Of a stretch of 64,000 nt of DNA, positions 48,998-58,884 are shown one piece after another. A program made the position numbers and the translations under genes. How positions within the stretch are numbered: the first letter of the stretch is position 1; the number at the start of each line of letters is the position of its first letter. The notes under the pieces were generated by a model. It had not been told where the DNA came from. It saw nothing but the letters and a program-made list of their open reading frames with translations, and did not search any database. The stretch comes from Clostridium thermobutyricum. Lineage in GTDB: Bacteria; Bacillota; Clostridia; Ch29. The DNA is taken from contig JAENYD010000014.1 in NCBI GenBank assembly GCA_016842005.1, positions 1 through 64,000 on the forward strand, written 5' to 3'.

Positions 48998-50158
48998 TTA
49001 ATATGGTTCAATAACTGTGAGATATTTGAATTCTCCGTCCTGTATCGTCTTGATTACTGCGCTCTTAACCGCGTCACCATTCTCATCGAAGGAAATGGTT
49101 CCTGCTGCTCCGGGATAATTCTTTGTAGCTGCAAGGGCGTCCCTTATGGCGTTACTGTCAGTGCTTCCGGCCCTTTCAATAGCATCAAGGGCAACCAGAT
49201 AGGCATCGAATGCCAGTGCTGTTACTGCAGCAGGTTCCTTGTTATATTTTTCCCTGTATGCATCCAGGAATACTTTGGACATGTCAGTAATCGGAACTTC
49301 GGAAGCGAAGAATGTGGAGAATACTGCCCCTTCAACCGCTTCACCGCCGATTTCAATTACTTCGGGAGTTTCCCAGGTGTCTGCACCAAGCATTGGCAGG
49401 TCAATCCCAAGCTCTTTGGCTTGTTTCATAAGTAAGGCTGATTCTGTAAAGTTACCGGGCGCGAATATTGCGTCTGCATCCGAATTTTTTATGTTGGTCA
49501 ACTGTGCAGTGAAGTCCTGGTCACCGGTGTTGTAGTTTGATACGCTTACTATTGCGTTTTCATCTCCGGTTAACTTTTTGAATGCCTCTGTGAAGAATTG
49601 CGCCAGAGCCACAGAATAGTCGTTTGAGATTTCCTGGATTATTGCTACTTTTTTAGCTCCAACTTCTTTATAAGCGTAGTTTGCCATAACAACACCCTGG
49701 AAGGAATCAATGAAGCAAACCCTGAAATAGTAATCGTTGTTCAATGTTACCAGAGGATTTGTGCAGGAAGTTCCTATGGCAGGCACCTGAGCATCTTTCA
49801 ATATAGGGCCGGCTGCCATTGAGAAGGAGCTTCCCCAGCTGCCTATAACTACCGGAACTTTCTCCAGTTCTACCAGTCTCGTTACCGCATTTGCAGCTTC
49901 AACCTTATCCGACTTGTTGTCCACTATAACAAGCTCAACTTTTTTACCCAGTACTTCCGGGTACAGCTCATTTGCCAGTTTAAGGCCTTCGATTTCCAGT
50001 GCTCCGCCGGCAGCATTTGCACCGGTCAAAGGTTCAAACACACCTATTTTTATTACGTCTTCGCTTCCTGTAGAGGTTTCCTGCTTTTTGGAGCAACCTG
50101 CAAAAAGAAGTGACATTGTCAAGAGTACAACCAGAAGAATGGCAAGGTTTCTTTTCAT
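48998..50158 (-). CDS. livK: Branched-chain amino acid ABC transporter substrate-binding lipoprotein
   Basis: 386 residues. Lipoprotein signal (MKRNLAILLVVLLTMSLLFAGCSKK) with lipobox LFAGC. Type I periplasmic-binding fold: IGVFEPLTGANAAGGALEIEGLKLA at about 42-66, GSWGSSFSMAAGPILKDA, PAIGTSCTNPLVT, YNTGDQDFTAQLTNIKNSDADAIFAPGNFTESALLMKQA and a C-terminal ALAATKNYPGAAGTISFDENGD. It captures the amino acid for the permease. First gene of the operon; site AAGGGGGTCAATAA precedes the ATG. Confidence 0.95.
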   Translation of the reverse strand: MKRNLAILLVVLLTMSLLFAGCSKKQETSTGSEDVIKIGVFEPLTGANAAGGALEIEGLKLANELYPEVLGKKVELVIVDNKSDKVEAANAVTRLVELEKVPVVIGSWGSSFSMAAGPILKDAQVPAIGTSCTNPLVTLNNDYYFRVCFIDSFQGVVMANYAYKEVGAKKVAIIQEISNDYSVALAQFFTEAFKKLTGDENAIVSVSNYNTGDQDFTAQLTNIKNSDADAIFAPGNFTESALLMKQAKELGIDLPMLGADTWETPEVIEIGGEAVEGAVFSTFFASEVPITDMSKVFLDAYREKYNKEPAAVTALAFDAYLVALDAIERAGSTDSNAIRDALAATKNYPGAAGTISFDENGDAVKSAVIKTIQDGEFKYLTVIEPY

Positions 50159-50245
50159 TTATTGACCCCCTTATTGTTATATACACACAATGAAGTAATT
50201 AAATGGCACTGTGGTGCGGCTTATACCTCACTGTGCATTTCCTTG

Positions 50246-50274
50246 ATTATACTATAAAAATTTCCAAAGGACAA
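50246..50274 (-). promoter_or_regulatory. Promoter of livKHMGF
   Basis: On the minus strand TTGTCC (50269-50274), 17-base spacer, TATAAT (50246-50251), 90 bases upstream of livK. Confidence 0.8.
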
Positions 50275-50361
50275 CTACCAAATAGTGAATTTGAAACATC
50301 ATCAGGGCTATAAGTTTCTGGAAAATGAGGGATTGGATGGGACCTGAACCAAGCAGCGATT

Positions 50362-50413
50362 CCGGGGCAAAAACCTGCCCCCGGCTGTTGAACCGGGGGC
50401 TGCCAGCCCGGGG
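50362..50413 (+). other. G/C-rich region with mutually exclusive stems upstream of the U32 peptidase gene
   Basis: Four complementary segments lie in a row: A CCGGGGCA (50362-50369), B TGCCCCCGGCT (50376-50386), C CCGGGGGCT (50393-50401), D AGCCCGGGG (50405-50413). B can pair with A or with C, and C can pair with B or with D. The surroundings are AT-rich. A TTG start with site AAGGGGG at about 50461 opens only 20 codons and is not called. The rest of 50275-50645 has no other gene or motif I can name. Confidence 0.45.
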
Positions 50414-50645
50414 AGACTGAGGTTTTGAATATATGATATATTATTGAAGAAGGGGGTATAGTTGAGGAAGTTGCTCCGGATTTGTCTTTCTGGTTATAAT
50501 ATTATGATGCTTGTATTAACTTGAGGTTATGAGAAAGTAAATTGGTGGTTAAATATGCGATATGTTTTTATTTTTTGAAATGGTTATATATAATATATAG
50601 GTGGACAGGTGCAAGAGTAGGCCTGTTGATAAAGGATGATCGGAC

Positions 50646-53051
50646 ATGGATTACAAACCGGAGCTCATGAGCCCGGCAGGGAGCATGGAGGCCCTCAGGG
50701 CGGCGGTGCAGAACGGCGCCGATGCCGTTTACCTGGGGGGCAAGCGTTTTAATGCCAGGCACTCTGCGGGGAATTTTGATGACCAGGCTATGAAACAGGC
50801 GGTTGAATACGCCCATATAAGAGGGGTAAAGGTGTATGTTACCCTGAATATCCTGCTGGGGGACAACGAAATAAAAGATGCAGTCAGGTATCTGGAATTC
50901 ATCTATGAAATAGGGGCAGATGCAGTAATAATCCAGGATATGGGTCTGGTTTCGATAATTAAAGATAAATTCCCGGGCATGGAAATACACGGCAGTACCC
51001 AGATGACCATATACGATACTGGAGGGGCCAGATTTCTGGAGGGCCTGGGAGTGTCCAGGGTGGTCCTTGCCAGGGAGGTACCCCTTGAAGACGTGAAGTA
51101 TATAAGCAGTCATTCCTCCCTGGAACTGGAGGTGTTCGTTCAGGGGGCTCTCTGTATGTGCTATTCGGGGCAATGCCTCATGAGCAGCGTAATAGGCGGA
51201 AGAAGTGGCAACAGGGGCAAATGCGCCCAGCCCTGCCGGTTGAAATATTCCATAGTGGACAGGCGGCGGAAGGATAGTGTGTACAGGGAAGGTTATCTGC
51301 TCAGTCCCAGAGACCTGTTCACCCTGGACAGCATTGACAGGGTAATGGCTGCAGGGGTATCGGCCGTCAAGATTGAAGGCAGGATGAAAAGACCTGAGTA
51401 TGTGGCTGCGGTTACTGCATGTTACAGGAAGGCCATTGATGCCTGCACCGGACATGGCAGACCGGTAGATTTACGGGAATGCACTGACACAATCCGGAGA
51501 GTGTTTAACAGGAATTTTACCGGGGGATATCTTCTGGGGGACGGGTATGAGAATTTTCTGAGCGGTGAAAGACCCGACAACAGGGGTGTGCCCCTGGGAA
51601 GGGTTATGGGATATGACAGGGAAAAGGGCAAGGCTGCTATAGAACTGTCGGACAAGCTTAGCAGGGGAGACGGCATTGAAATACAGACAGGTGAAACAAC
51701 CGTAGGTATAAAGGTATCTTCCATAGAAGTGAAGGACAGACCGGCTGATAAAGCGGAAAAGGGAAGCACTGTCGCGGTTGGAGTGAAGCACTCCGTCGGG
51801 CGGGGAGACGGGGTGTTCAAGACCTATGACAGACTTCTCATGGAACGGCTGGCAAGAAGCTATGAAGGTGAGAACAGGAAGATACAGGTTATCTGTGCGT
51901 CATCCTTCAGGGTGGGGAAACCGGCGGAAATGTATTTTTGGGATGACAGGGACAATATGGTTTCAGTAAAAGGAGAGCATCCGGTGGAGGAGGCCTTAAA
52001 AGCGCCCCTTAGTCCGGAAAGAATCAGAGAGCAGTTGTGCAAAACCGGGGACGCACCCTACATCATAAGCCGGGTGGATATAGAGGCCGACAGCAATATA
52101 TTCCTCCCTGTATCCGAGATCAATCGGATGCGAAGGGCAGGACTGGAGAAATTGAGCGAAAAGAGGACAGGATACAGGCAGCCGGCTGATACCGGGGATG
52201 TGTACAGGCAAATTGCCGGGCTGTATGAAGACAATAAAGCTGCAGGCCCCGGGAGAGCTGCCGGGGCATATATAGCTGTGGAAACGGGAGACCCGGGGGC
52301 TGTATGTGCCTTTGCGGAAGCAGGAGCAGATAGAATTTATATCAGGTATTCGGAGGACATAATGCAAAACTTGGGCAGTATAAATACCAGGATACCTTTG
52401 TTTGTGAAGCTTCCACTGATTACAGGACATGAGGACTTGTCCGGGATAATCCGGTTTATCAGGGAAAAGGGAAAAACCCTTTACGGGATAGAAGTGTCCA
52501 ACCCCGGGCAACTGGAGGCTCTCAAGGACGTAGCAGAGGGAATAAAACTGCACGGGGGTGTAAATCTCAACATTTTTAACAGTTTCAGTGTGGAGGCCTA
52601 TACCAGCCGGGGCTGTGATACGGTGACCCTCTCCGTCGAACTAAGTCTGTCCCGGATCAAAGGGATTACAGGACTGGACAGATGTGAAGCTGTGGTTCAC
52701 GGGAGACTGACCCTTATGATACTGGAATATCCCCTGCTGAATAATCTTCCTCCGGGAAGCTACGGACTAAAGGACAGGAAAGGAATGATTTTTCCGCTGT
52801 TCAGAGATGGAACCGGCAGGACCGAGGTCTGTAATTCCCGGGAACTGTTCATGCTTGACAAAATAAAAGATGTGATGGAAACCGGTGTGGGCGGTATCCG
52901 GCTGATCCACCGGGACGAACACACAGAGGAATTTTCCCGTGTTATTGAGAATTACAGGAAGGCGGTTAAAGGCCTGGATTATGATAAAAACCTGACAGAC
53001 AGGATTGTAAGGACAGGTATTACCAGGGGACATTTTTACAGGGGAGTTTGA
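50646..53051 (+). CDS. U32-family peptidase / tRNA-rRNA hydroxylase-like protein with DUF3656
   Basis: 801 residues. N-terminal U32 domain: PELMSPAGSMEALRAAVQNGADAVYLGG, STQMTIYDTGGARFLEGLGVSRVVLARE, and the cysteine-rich Fe-S-like region LEVFVQGALCMCYSGQCLMS... CAQPCRLKY at about 160-205, which holds the redox cysteines of the RlhA/YegQ group. A DUF3656 domain follows and further TIM-barrel-like repeats at the C-terminus (GINLNIF..VTLSVEL). Family members hydroxylate RNA bases or act as peptidases; the larger RlhA-like type modifies 23S rRNA. It precedes mutS2 with a 15-base gap and may share its transcript. Confidence 0.85.
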   Translation: MDYKPELMSPAGSMEALRAAVQNGADAVYLGGKRFNARHSAGNFDDQAMKQAVEYAHIRGVKVYVTLNILLGDNEIKDAVRYLEFIYEIGADAVIIQDMGLVSIIKDKFPGMEIHGSTQMTIYDTGGARFLEGLGVSRVVLAREVPLEDVKYISSHSSLELEVFVQGALCMCYSGQCLMSSVIGGRSGNRGKCAQPCRLKYSIVDRRRKDSVYREGYLLSPRDLFTLDSIDRVMAAGVSAVKIEGRMKRPEYVAAVTACYRKAIDACTGHGRPVDLRECTDTIRRVFNRNFTGGYLLGDGYENFLSGERPDNRGVPLGRVMGYDREKGKAAIELSDKLSRGDGIEIQTGETTVGIKVSSIEVKDRPADKAEKGSTVAVGVKHSVGRGDGVFKTYDRLLMERLARSYEGENRKIQVICASSFRVGKPAEMYFWDDRDNMVSVKGEHPVEEALKAPLSPERIREQLCKTGDAPYIISRVDIEADSNIFLPVSEINRMRRAGLEKLSEKRTGYRQPADTGDVYRQIAGLYEDNKAAGPGRAAGAYIAVETGDPGAVCAFAEAGADRIYIRYSEDIMQNLGSINTRIPLFVKLPLITGHEDLSGIIRFIREKGKTLYGIEVSNPGQLEALKDVAEGIKLHGGVNLNIFNSFSVEAYTSRGCDTVTLSVELSLSRIKGITGLDRCEAVVHGRLTLMILEYPLLNNLPPGSYGLKDRKGMIFPLFRDGTGRTEVCNSRELFMLDKIKDVMETGVGGIRLIHRDEHTEEFSRVIENYRKAVKGLDYDKNLTDRIVRTGITRGHFYRGV

Positions 53052-53066
53052 ATAGGGGGATGAACA

Positions 53067-55442
53067 GTGAATGAGAGAACTTTAAGGGTGCTGGAATTTG
53101 ACAGGATTGCCGAAAAACTGTCACGGATGGCTGCCTCCCGGCCCGGGGCGGAAAGATGCCTGGAGATAATGCCTTCCAGGGATATGGACGAAATAGAGCA
53201 GCTTCAGCAGGAAACTGCAGAAGGTATAAAGGCGCTGGTAAAGAAGGGTGAACCACCTATGGCCGGCATAAGGAACCTGAAACCGGTGTTTAAAAGGGTG
53301 GAAGCGGGCGGTGTGCTGGATACCGAACAGCTTTTACAGACTGCCGACCTGCTCAGGGCGGCCCGGAACATGAAAAATTATCTGAAACCCGAAAGAGATA
53401 GGGATGAGGAAGAATATCCGGTACTGAAGGAAACGGGTGACGGTCTTGTGGTTCACCGGAAGGTTGAAGATGATATAAACAGATGTATAGAAGGACCTGA
53501 CCTGATATCCGATGATGCCAGTCCCACCCTGAAAAATATCAGGAGACAGAAAAATACTGTCAATGAGCAGATAAGGAGCAAGCTCAATTCCATCATAAGC
53601 TCTCCGAAATTTCAGAAGTATTTGCAGGATACAATAGTCACCAGGAGGGGAGACAGGCATGTTATCCCGGTAAAACAGGAATACCGGGGCAGTGTGCCGG
53701 GTATTGTCCATGACCAGTCCACTACCGGTGCCACTCTGTTCATAGAACCCATGGCAGTGGTGGAACTCAACAACAAATTAAGGGAACTGGAAGCCGGAGA
53801 GAGGATTGAGATTGAACGTATTCTTGCTACGTTAACCCTTGAGGTCAGCGAGATACTGGATGACCTGAAACTGGACCTGGAAATCCTGGTGGAACTGGAT
53901 TTTATATTTTCCAGGGCAAAACTGGGACTTGAAATGGACGGCTGCAGGCCCATTTACAATTCTTGCGGATATATCAACCTGAAGAAGGCGAGACACCCGC
54001 TGATTGAACGGGATAAGGTAGTGCCTGTAGACATTCACCTTGGTAAGGACTTTGATGTACTGGTGATTACAGGCCCCAATACCGGTGGTAAGACCGTATC
54101 TCTGAAAACAGTGGGACTTACGGTACTGATGGCCCAGGCGGGGCTGCACATACCCTGCGGCAGTGGCACCGAGTTGACCATGTTTTCCAGCGTATTTGCC
54201 GATATAGGGGATGAGCAGAGTATTGAGCAGAGTTTGAGTACTTTTTCCTCCCATATGACCAATATTGTGAATATACTCAAGGAGGCCGACAGGGACAGCC
54301 TAGTGCTGATGGACGAACTGGGAGCCGGTACCGATCCTACTGAAGGAGCGGCCCTGGCCATGGCCATCCTGGATTATCTCTTCAGCAGGCATATCAGGAC
54401 CATTGCCACCACCCACTACAGTGAACTGAAGCAGTATGCCCTGGTCAGGGAGAGGGTGGAGAATGCCAGTGTGGAGTTTGACGTGGAGACCCTCAGTCCG
54501 ACATACAGGCTTACAATAGGCATACCAGGAAAGTCCAACGCCTTTGAAATATCAAGGCGACTGGGCCTTGGTGAGAATATTATCGAAAAGGCGGCTGGGT
54601 TCCTTACAGGAGAGGAAGTAAGGTTTGAAGATATAATCAGGGACCTTGAGAGGAACAAAAAAGAGGCCCTTCAGGAGAAGGAATGGACACAGAGGCTCAG
54701 ACGGGAAGTGGAAGCCATAAAGGAAGAATACCAGAGAAAAATGGACCGTCTGGAAGAGAACCGGGAGAAAATACTGGACCAGGCCAGGAGGGAAGCCAGA
54801 TTACTGCTGACAGAGGCAAAAGATGAAGCGGCAGATATAATAAAGGACCTCAGAAACCTGTCCCGGGTGGAGGCCAGGGAGAGGAACCGGAGGGTGGAAG
54901 AGGCCAGGAAAAAGCTGAAATGGGATATTGAAAAACTGGAAGAGGCATTAAGCAAAGGCATCAGAGAAGTTACTTCGGATAAACCTCCCGAAGACCTTAA
55001 GCCCGGAGACCCGGTGAAGGTACTGAGTCTGGGTCAGAGGGGAACTGTGCTGGAGACACCGGACAATGCCGGGGAGGTTATGGTGCAAATCGGGATAATG
55101 AAGATGAAGGTTAATCTGACCAATCTGGAGAAAGTGGAACAAAAAGGAGAAGAGAAGGTTATTGTCAAAGGCACCCGAAGGCCGTCCAAGGCAGCGGGTA
55201 TATCGGTTGAAACGGATGTCAGGGGGCAGACGCTGGAAGACGCTTTGATGAATGTGGATAAATACCTTGACGATGCCAGTCTTGCAGGCCTCAAGCAGGT
55301 GACCATAATCCACGGGAAGGGCAGTGGTGTGCTGAGAAGCGGCATCCAGCAGCTGCTAAAATCCCATCAGCATGTTTCATCCTTCCGGCGGGGCGTATTC
55401 GGAGAAGGCGGGGACGGTGTTACTGTAGTGAAGTTAAAATAA
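53067..55442 (+). CDS. mutS2: Endonuclease MutS2
   Basis: 791 residues from GTG. Core with Walker A TGPNTGGKTVSLKTVGL at about 333, the Walker B/signature region STFSSHMTNI and LVLMDELGAGTDPTEGAALA, the long charged coiled coil (about 510-640, with KEALQEKEWTQRLRREVEAI), and the C-terminal Smr nuclease domain (VETDVRGQTLEDALMNVDKYL, IIHGKGSGVLR). It lacks the mismatch-recognition domain of MutS. Roles known for the family are suppression of recombination and rescue of collided ribosomes. Confidence 0.95.
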   Translation: MNERTLRVLEFDRIAEKLSRMAASRPGAERCLEIMPSRDMDEIEQLQQETAEGIKALVKKGEPPMAGIRNLKPVFKRVEAGGVLDTEQLLQTADLLRAARNMKNYLKPERDRDEEEYPVLKETGDGLVVHRKVEDDINRCIEGPDLISDDASPTLKNIRRQKNTVNEQIRSKLNSIISSPKFQKYLQDTIVTRRGDRHVIPVKQEYRGSVPGIVHDQSTTGATLFIEPMAVVELNNKLRELEAGERIEIERILATLTLEVSEILDDLKLDLEILVELDFIFSRAKLGLEMDGCRPIYNSCGYINLKKARHPLIERDKVVPVDIHLGKDFDVLVITGPNTGGKTVSLKTVGLTVLMAQAGLHIPCGSGTELTMFSSVFADIGDEQSIEQSLSTFSSHMTNIVNILKEADRDSLVLMDELGAGTDPTEGAALAMAILDYLFSRHIRTIATTHYSELKQYALVRERVENASVEFDVETLSPTYRLTIGIPGKSNAFEISRRLGLGENIIEKAAGFLTGEEVRFEDIIRDLERNKKEALQEKEWTQRLRREVEAIKEEYQRKMDRLEENREKILDQARREARLLLTEAKDEAADIIKDLRNLSRVEARERNRRVEEARKKLKWDIEKLEEALSKGIREVTSDKPPEDLKPGDPVKVLSLGQRGTVLETPDNAGEVMVQIGIMKMKVNLTNLEKVEQKGEEKVIVKGTRRPSKAAGISVETDVRGQTLEDALMNVDKYLDDASLAGLKQVTIIHGKGSGVLRSGIQQLLKSHQHVSSFRRGVFGEGGDGVTVVKLK

Positions 55443-55457
55443 GGATTTATAGAAATA

Positions 55458-55486
55458 TTGATTTTTTCAGTACTTTGCGTTATACT
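55458..55486 (+). promoter_or_regulatory. Promoter of tRNA-Pro, placed upstream of the mutS2 terminator
   Basis: TTGATT (55458-55463), 17-base spacer, TATACT (55481-55486). Expected transcription start is near 55493, inside the left arm of the next hairpin. Confidence 0.7.
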
Positions 55487-55491
55487 ACCAT

Positions 55492-55518
55492 AAGGGAGGT
55501 TTGCTCCCTTTTGTTTTT
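55492..55518 (+). terminator. mutS2 terminator nested between tRNA-Pro promoter and tRNA
   Basis: AAGGGAG (55492-55498) and CTCCCTT (55504-55510), loop GTTTG, followed by TTGTTTTT. A transcript starting at about 55493 would lack part of the left arm and so would not be terminated by this hairpin. Confidence 0.75.
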
Positions 55519-55595
<77 letters not shown>

Positions 55596-55606
55596 TAATT
55601 ATTCGG

Positions 55607-55635
55607 AAAGCTCGGGTTTTTTCCGGGCTTTTTGA
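55607..55635 (+). terminator. Terminator of tRNA-Pro
   Basis: AAAGCTCGG pairs with CCGGGCTTT (one G-U), loop of T residues, followed by TTGATTTTT. Confidence 0.8.
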
Positions 55636-55761
55636 TTTTTATGATAATATATAATGCGGACTGTAAAATCTGTAGGGTACTGTACGGGAAAATTCCGGGC
55701 TGTTGAAAAGGGTAGAAGAATACGGAAATCATACCAACCGGATGCTGGCAGGTATTAAACA

Positions 55762-56175
55762 TTAAAGGTCTTCTTCGGAAATCACACGGATACCGTGCTG
55801 TTTCAGTATCCGGGTGGCTATACCGTCTCCCTCCACCACCTTTCCGCTGAAACTGCCGTCGTATATCTGACCGCATCCGCATGAAGGGCTTCTTTGTTTG
55901 AACACTGCCCTGTCCGCTCCCACTGCTTTTGCTATTTCAAGGGTTTTGAAAGCACCTCTGAGAAAATCATCGGTAATATCCTTCCCGGATTTGTTTATCA
56001 CCCTGTCTCCAGTGATTTCCGCAGGTATCCTGGGCGTTGGCAGGCCTCCCAGTACTTCGGGGCAGACAGGGATCACTTTTCCCTCTATCATTTTCTTGTA
56101 TACCCCGGGATTGAAGTTGTTCCCCCCGCTGTATTTGCAGTTGATTCCGCACAGGCAGGCACTTGCAATATCCAT
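55762..56175 (-). CDS. DUF523-family protein
   Basis: 137 residues. Conserved blocks ACLCGINCKYSGGNN at about 6-20, VIPVCPEVLGGLPTPRIPAEI at about 35-55, DDFLRGAFKTLEIAK and KQRSPSCGCGQIYDGSFSGKVVEGDGIATRIL. This is the whole DUF523 (YbbK-like) module; the cysteines suggest metal or Fe-S binding. The start was taken at the second ATG after GGGGAGGAATGAAC because the first is too close to the site. Function unknown; it stands alone opposite the GH18 gene. Confidence 0.85.
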   Translation of the reverse strand: MDIASACLCGINCKYSGGNNFNPGVYKKMIEGKVIPVCPEVLGGLPTPRIPAEITGDRVINKSGKDITDDFLRGAFKTLEIAKAVGADRAVFKQRSPSCGCGQIYDGSFSGKVVEGDGIATRILKQHGIRVISEEDL

Positions 56176-56374
56176 GTTCATTCCTCCCCGTATATAGATA
56201 TCCGGTATATCAGGTTTTGGGTTCATCCCTGCGCAACCCTGTCTTTTCCATGATGTAAAGAGGTATTTACTGCCGTATGCATTCACCGGTGACCTCCGAT
56301 TACCATCATTTGTAGGGTGAAAAGATGGTACTGGAATGATAGAATGATTATGTAAACCAATCCGGAGGTGTATT

Positions 56375-57712
56375 ATGACTACATACGGCAGGCAGAGATT
56401 CTTATTTTCAGTTATTCTTATCGTTATGGTCTTCTTTTATGTGGACAGTCACATTATAACATATTCCAATCATTTGACCCAATATGAGCATTTACCGGAA
56501 AATTATATGGACCAGCCGGATATTGTGCTGGCAGCACCGGATGAAAAGACAGGTGAAGATGTCCGGGGACAGGATAAAGTCGATGAAAGTCCGGAGGAAA
56601 ATACAGACGGGAAACAGCAGACCGGTAGCGAAAACAACGCACCTTCATCTGAAAAAAAGGAAGACAGCCTGCCCCCCCAAGAAGGGAACCAACCAGAGGA
56701 TACTGCCCTCCGGCACGTTCTGGGGTTTTATGTGGACAAGGAATACCTTCATCCCAGCTCTTATCAGGTGATGCTGAATAACAGCGACAATATAAGCAGT
56801 ATAGCCCCTTTCTGGTACAGACTTTCACCCGGCGACGGTTCGGATATACAGGAACGCCACCCCTGTGACGGGTTCACCCCGGAGATTATAAAAGGGATAG
56901 TGAATAAGGCCCATCAGAAGAACATAGAAGTCTATATGCTTGTTCATAATCTGCTCTACGGCGGAGAAGCCAACGGAAAAGAGCTGGCCCGGCATATGCT
57001 GGCCACTGCTGATACCCGGAAGGCATTTATCGATGATGTGGAAAGACTTATAAAAGAGTATGGATATGACGGGGTCAATATTGACATCGAGAATATCCGG
57101 CTGGAGGACAGGAACAGGTTTTCATTATTGATAAAGGAACTCTACAGCCGTCTAAATCCTCAGGGATATAAAGTTACTGTATGTGTGCCTGCTAAAACCG
57201 GGGACAACCGTTCCAATTCCTGGTCAGGACCCTTTGATTATAATAAAATTGGTAAGTATTCTGACCTTGTAGCCATTATGACGTATGACGAGCACGGCTA
57301 TTCCAGCGGTCCCGGGCCCATAGCTTCTTATGAATGGGTAAGGAGTGTGGCCGGATATGCGGTGAGCCAGATGCCCCGGCAGAAGATTCTTTTGGGCATG
57401 CCCGGGTACGGATTTGACTGGAAGGTGGGGCAGAAGAGTCCTACATATATTTCATATTCACAGGCTATTGAGATAGCCAATTCTCGCGATGCGAAAATTC
57501 AGTGGGACAGCAAGGCAAAAGTTCCCTACTTCAAGTACTGGGAAAGCAGCGGCCAGGAACACGAGGTCTGGTTCGAGAGTTCTTACAGTCTTGAAGCCAA
57601 ACTGGATATAGTGGAAGAGTTCAACATTAGGGGTATAGCCATCTGGAGACTGGGACTTGAAGACCCGGAGGTGTGGAATATGCTGGACAAGAGAATAAAA
57701 ACCCAAAAATAA
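56375..57712 (+). CDS. GH18-family glycosidase, spore-type, membrane-anchored
   Basis: 445 residues. N-terminal signal anchor (FLFSVILIVMVFFYVDSHI), a low-complexity acidic/Gln-rich linker (about 45-112, with KKEDSLPPQEGNQPED), then a GH18 barrel: VLGFYVDKEY..HPSSYQ, IAPFWYRL, the catalytic DxxDxE in GYDGVNIDIENI at about 228 (D-x3-D-x-E), AIMTYDEHGYSSGPGPIASYEW, and ILLGMPGYGFDWKV at the end. This is the SleL/YaaH-like group that cleaves spore cortex or peptidoglycan; no LysM repeats are present. Site CCGGAGGTGTATT precedes the ATG. Confidence 0.88.
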   Translation: MTTYGRQRFLFSVILIVMVFFYVDSHIITYSNHLTQYEHLPENYMDQPDIVLAAPDEKTGEDVRGQDKVDESPEENTDGKQQTGSENNAPSSEKKEDSLPPQEGNQPEDTALRHVLGFYVDKEYLHPSSYQVMLNNSDNISSIAPFWYRLSPGDGSDIQERHPCDGFTPEIIKGIVNKAHQKNIEVYMLVHNLLYGGEANGKELARHMLATADTRKAFIDDVERLIKEYGYDGVNIDIENIRLEDRNRFSLLIKELYSRLNPQGYKVTVCVPAKTGDNRSNSWSGPFDYNKIGKYSDLVAIMTYDEHGYSSGPGPIASYEWVRSVAGYAVSQMPRQKILLGMPGYGFDWKVGQKSPTYISYSQAIEIANSRDAKIQWDSKAKVPYFKYWESSGQEHEVWFESSYSLEAKLDIVEEFNIRGIAIWRLGLEDPEVWNMLDKRIKTQK

Positions 57713-57737
57713 GCAGGATGATACCTGCTTTTTTTCT
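57711..57737 (+). terminator. Terminator of the GH18 gene
   Basis: AAGCAGG (57711-57717) and CCTGCTT (57724-57730), followed by TTTTTTC. Confidence 0.8.
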
Positions 57738-57960
57738 TTTTTAGCGCATTTGATAGTGATAAAATGTATTTGTAACTGAAAGACCTATGAAGATGAGGGA
57801 TTGATGGAATGAGATCAGATAGCCGGTTATGTATCTGTAATCACGGCGGTGATACTGACAAACCTGATGAAAAGGGATGATTATGCGCCTCATGCGGAGG
57901 AAACTGCAGGTATGTAGAGCAATATGGCTGTCTGCCAGTTCATGCAAAGGATGTGAAGAG

Positions 57961-58884
57961 ATGAAAGAGAGGTCCGTGACCCGCGGTACCATAATGGTTT
58001 TAATTACAGCGGTATGTTTCGGGGCCACCGGCATTGCCGCCAAACTGGCATATGCAGAGGGAGCCACACCCATATTTGTGCTGGTCATGAGGTTTACCAC
58101 GGCTGCTATATTATTATGGATATATAATCTTGTATCAGGCAGAATGGGGAAAGGTTCAATCACCCGGAAGCAGCTGCTGCTGCTTTTCCTGGCAGGGGGA
58201 ATATTCAATTTCACCACCACCATGTGCTACTTCAATGCCATTGTATATATCCCTGTTTCGTTGAATGTGATGATACTGTACCTGTATCCGGTGCTGATAA
58301 ACCTGTTTTCAGCCGTCATTCTCAAAGAAAGAATGATGTCCAGGCAGGTGATCGCGCTGGTTATGGCATTTTCGGGTATAGTCATGATGGTATGGGCCCC
58401 GGGTATTTATATCAACTGGTTCGGGGTGCTGCTGGCTGCCTTTGCCGCACTGTCCAACAGCAGTTATGTGCTGATGCTGGGAAGCAGGCTTATAGAAGAA
58501 CTGGATTCTATTACTGTATCCACATATGTGACCACTTTTGCAGCGGTATCTTTTCTGATAACCGGAGCTGCCGCCAATCAGCTGGGGCTGCATATATCGG
58601 TCGGAGGCTGGGGAGCAATACTGTTTATCGCTCTGTTCTGTACGGTAATAGCCACTATAGCTCTGTACCTGGGGGTAAAGGAGATTGGTGCTTCCAGGGC
58701 GTCCATCATCTGCACCTTTGAGCCTGTGGTGGCCGCCTTGCTGGGAATATTGATACTTAAAGAGACCTTGACTGTGTTTCAGGCTGCAGGGGCAGTACTG
58801 ATAATTGCTGCGGTGGTGATTGTTAATACGGTCAAGACCCCCACTCCTGCAATATGTATTGAGGAACAGGGGGAAATGAGATAA
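57961..58884 (+). CDS. EamA/DMT-family transporter
   Basis: 307 residues with ten hydrophobic segments in two five-helix repeats, the first opening VTRGTIMVLITAVCFGATGIAAKLAY and the second about GVLLAAFAALSNSSYVLMLG. The typical EamA patterns GATGIAAKLAY and FNTTTMCYFNAIVYIPVSLNVMILYLYPVLI are visible, as is LGVKEIGASRASIICTFEPVVAALLGIL. These proteins export or import metabolites such as amino acids; substrate unknown. Start at the ATG after AAAGGATGTGAAGAG. Confidence 0.88.
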   Translation: MKERSVTRGTIMVLITAVCFGATGIAAKLAYAEGATPIFVLVMRFTTAAILLWIYNLVSGRMGKGSITRKQLLLLFLAGGIFNFTTTMCYFNAIVYIPVSLNVMILYLYPVLINLFSAVILKERMMSRQVIALVMAFSGIVMMVWAPGIYINWFGVLLAAFAALSNSSYVLMLGSRLIEELDSITVSTYVTTFAAVSFLITGAAANQLGLHISVGGWGAILFIALFCTVIATIALYLGVKEIGASRASIICTFEPVVAALLGILILKETLTVFQAAGAVLIIAAVVIVNTVKTPTPAICIEEQGEMR

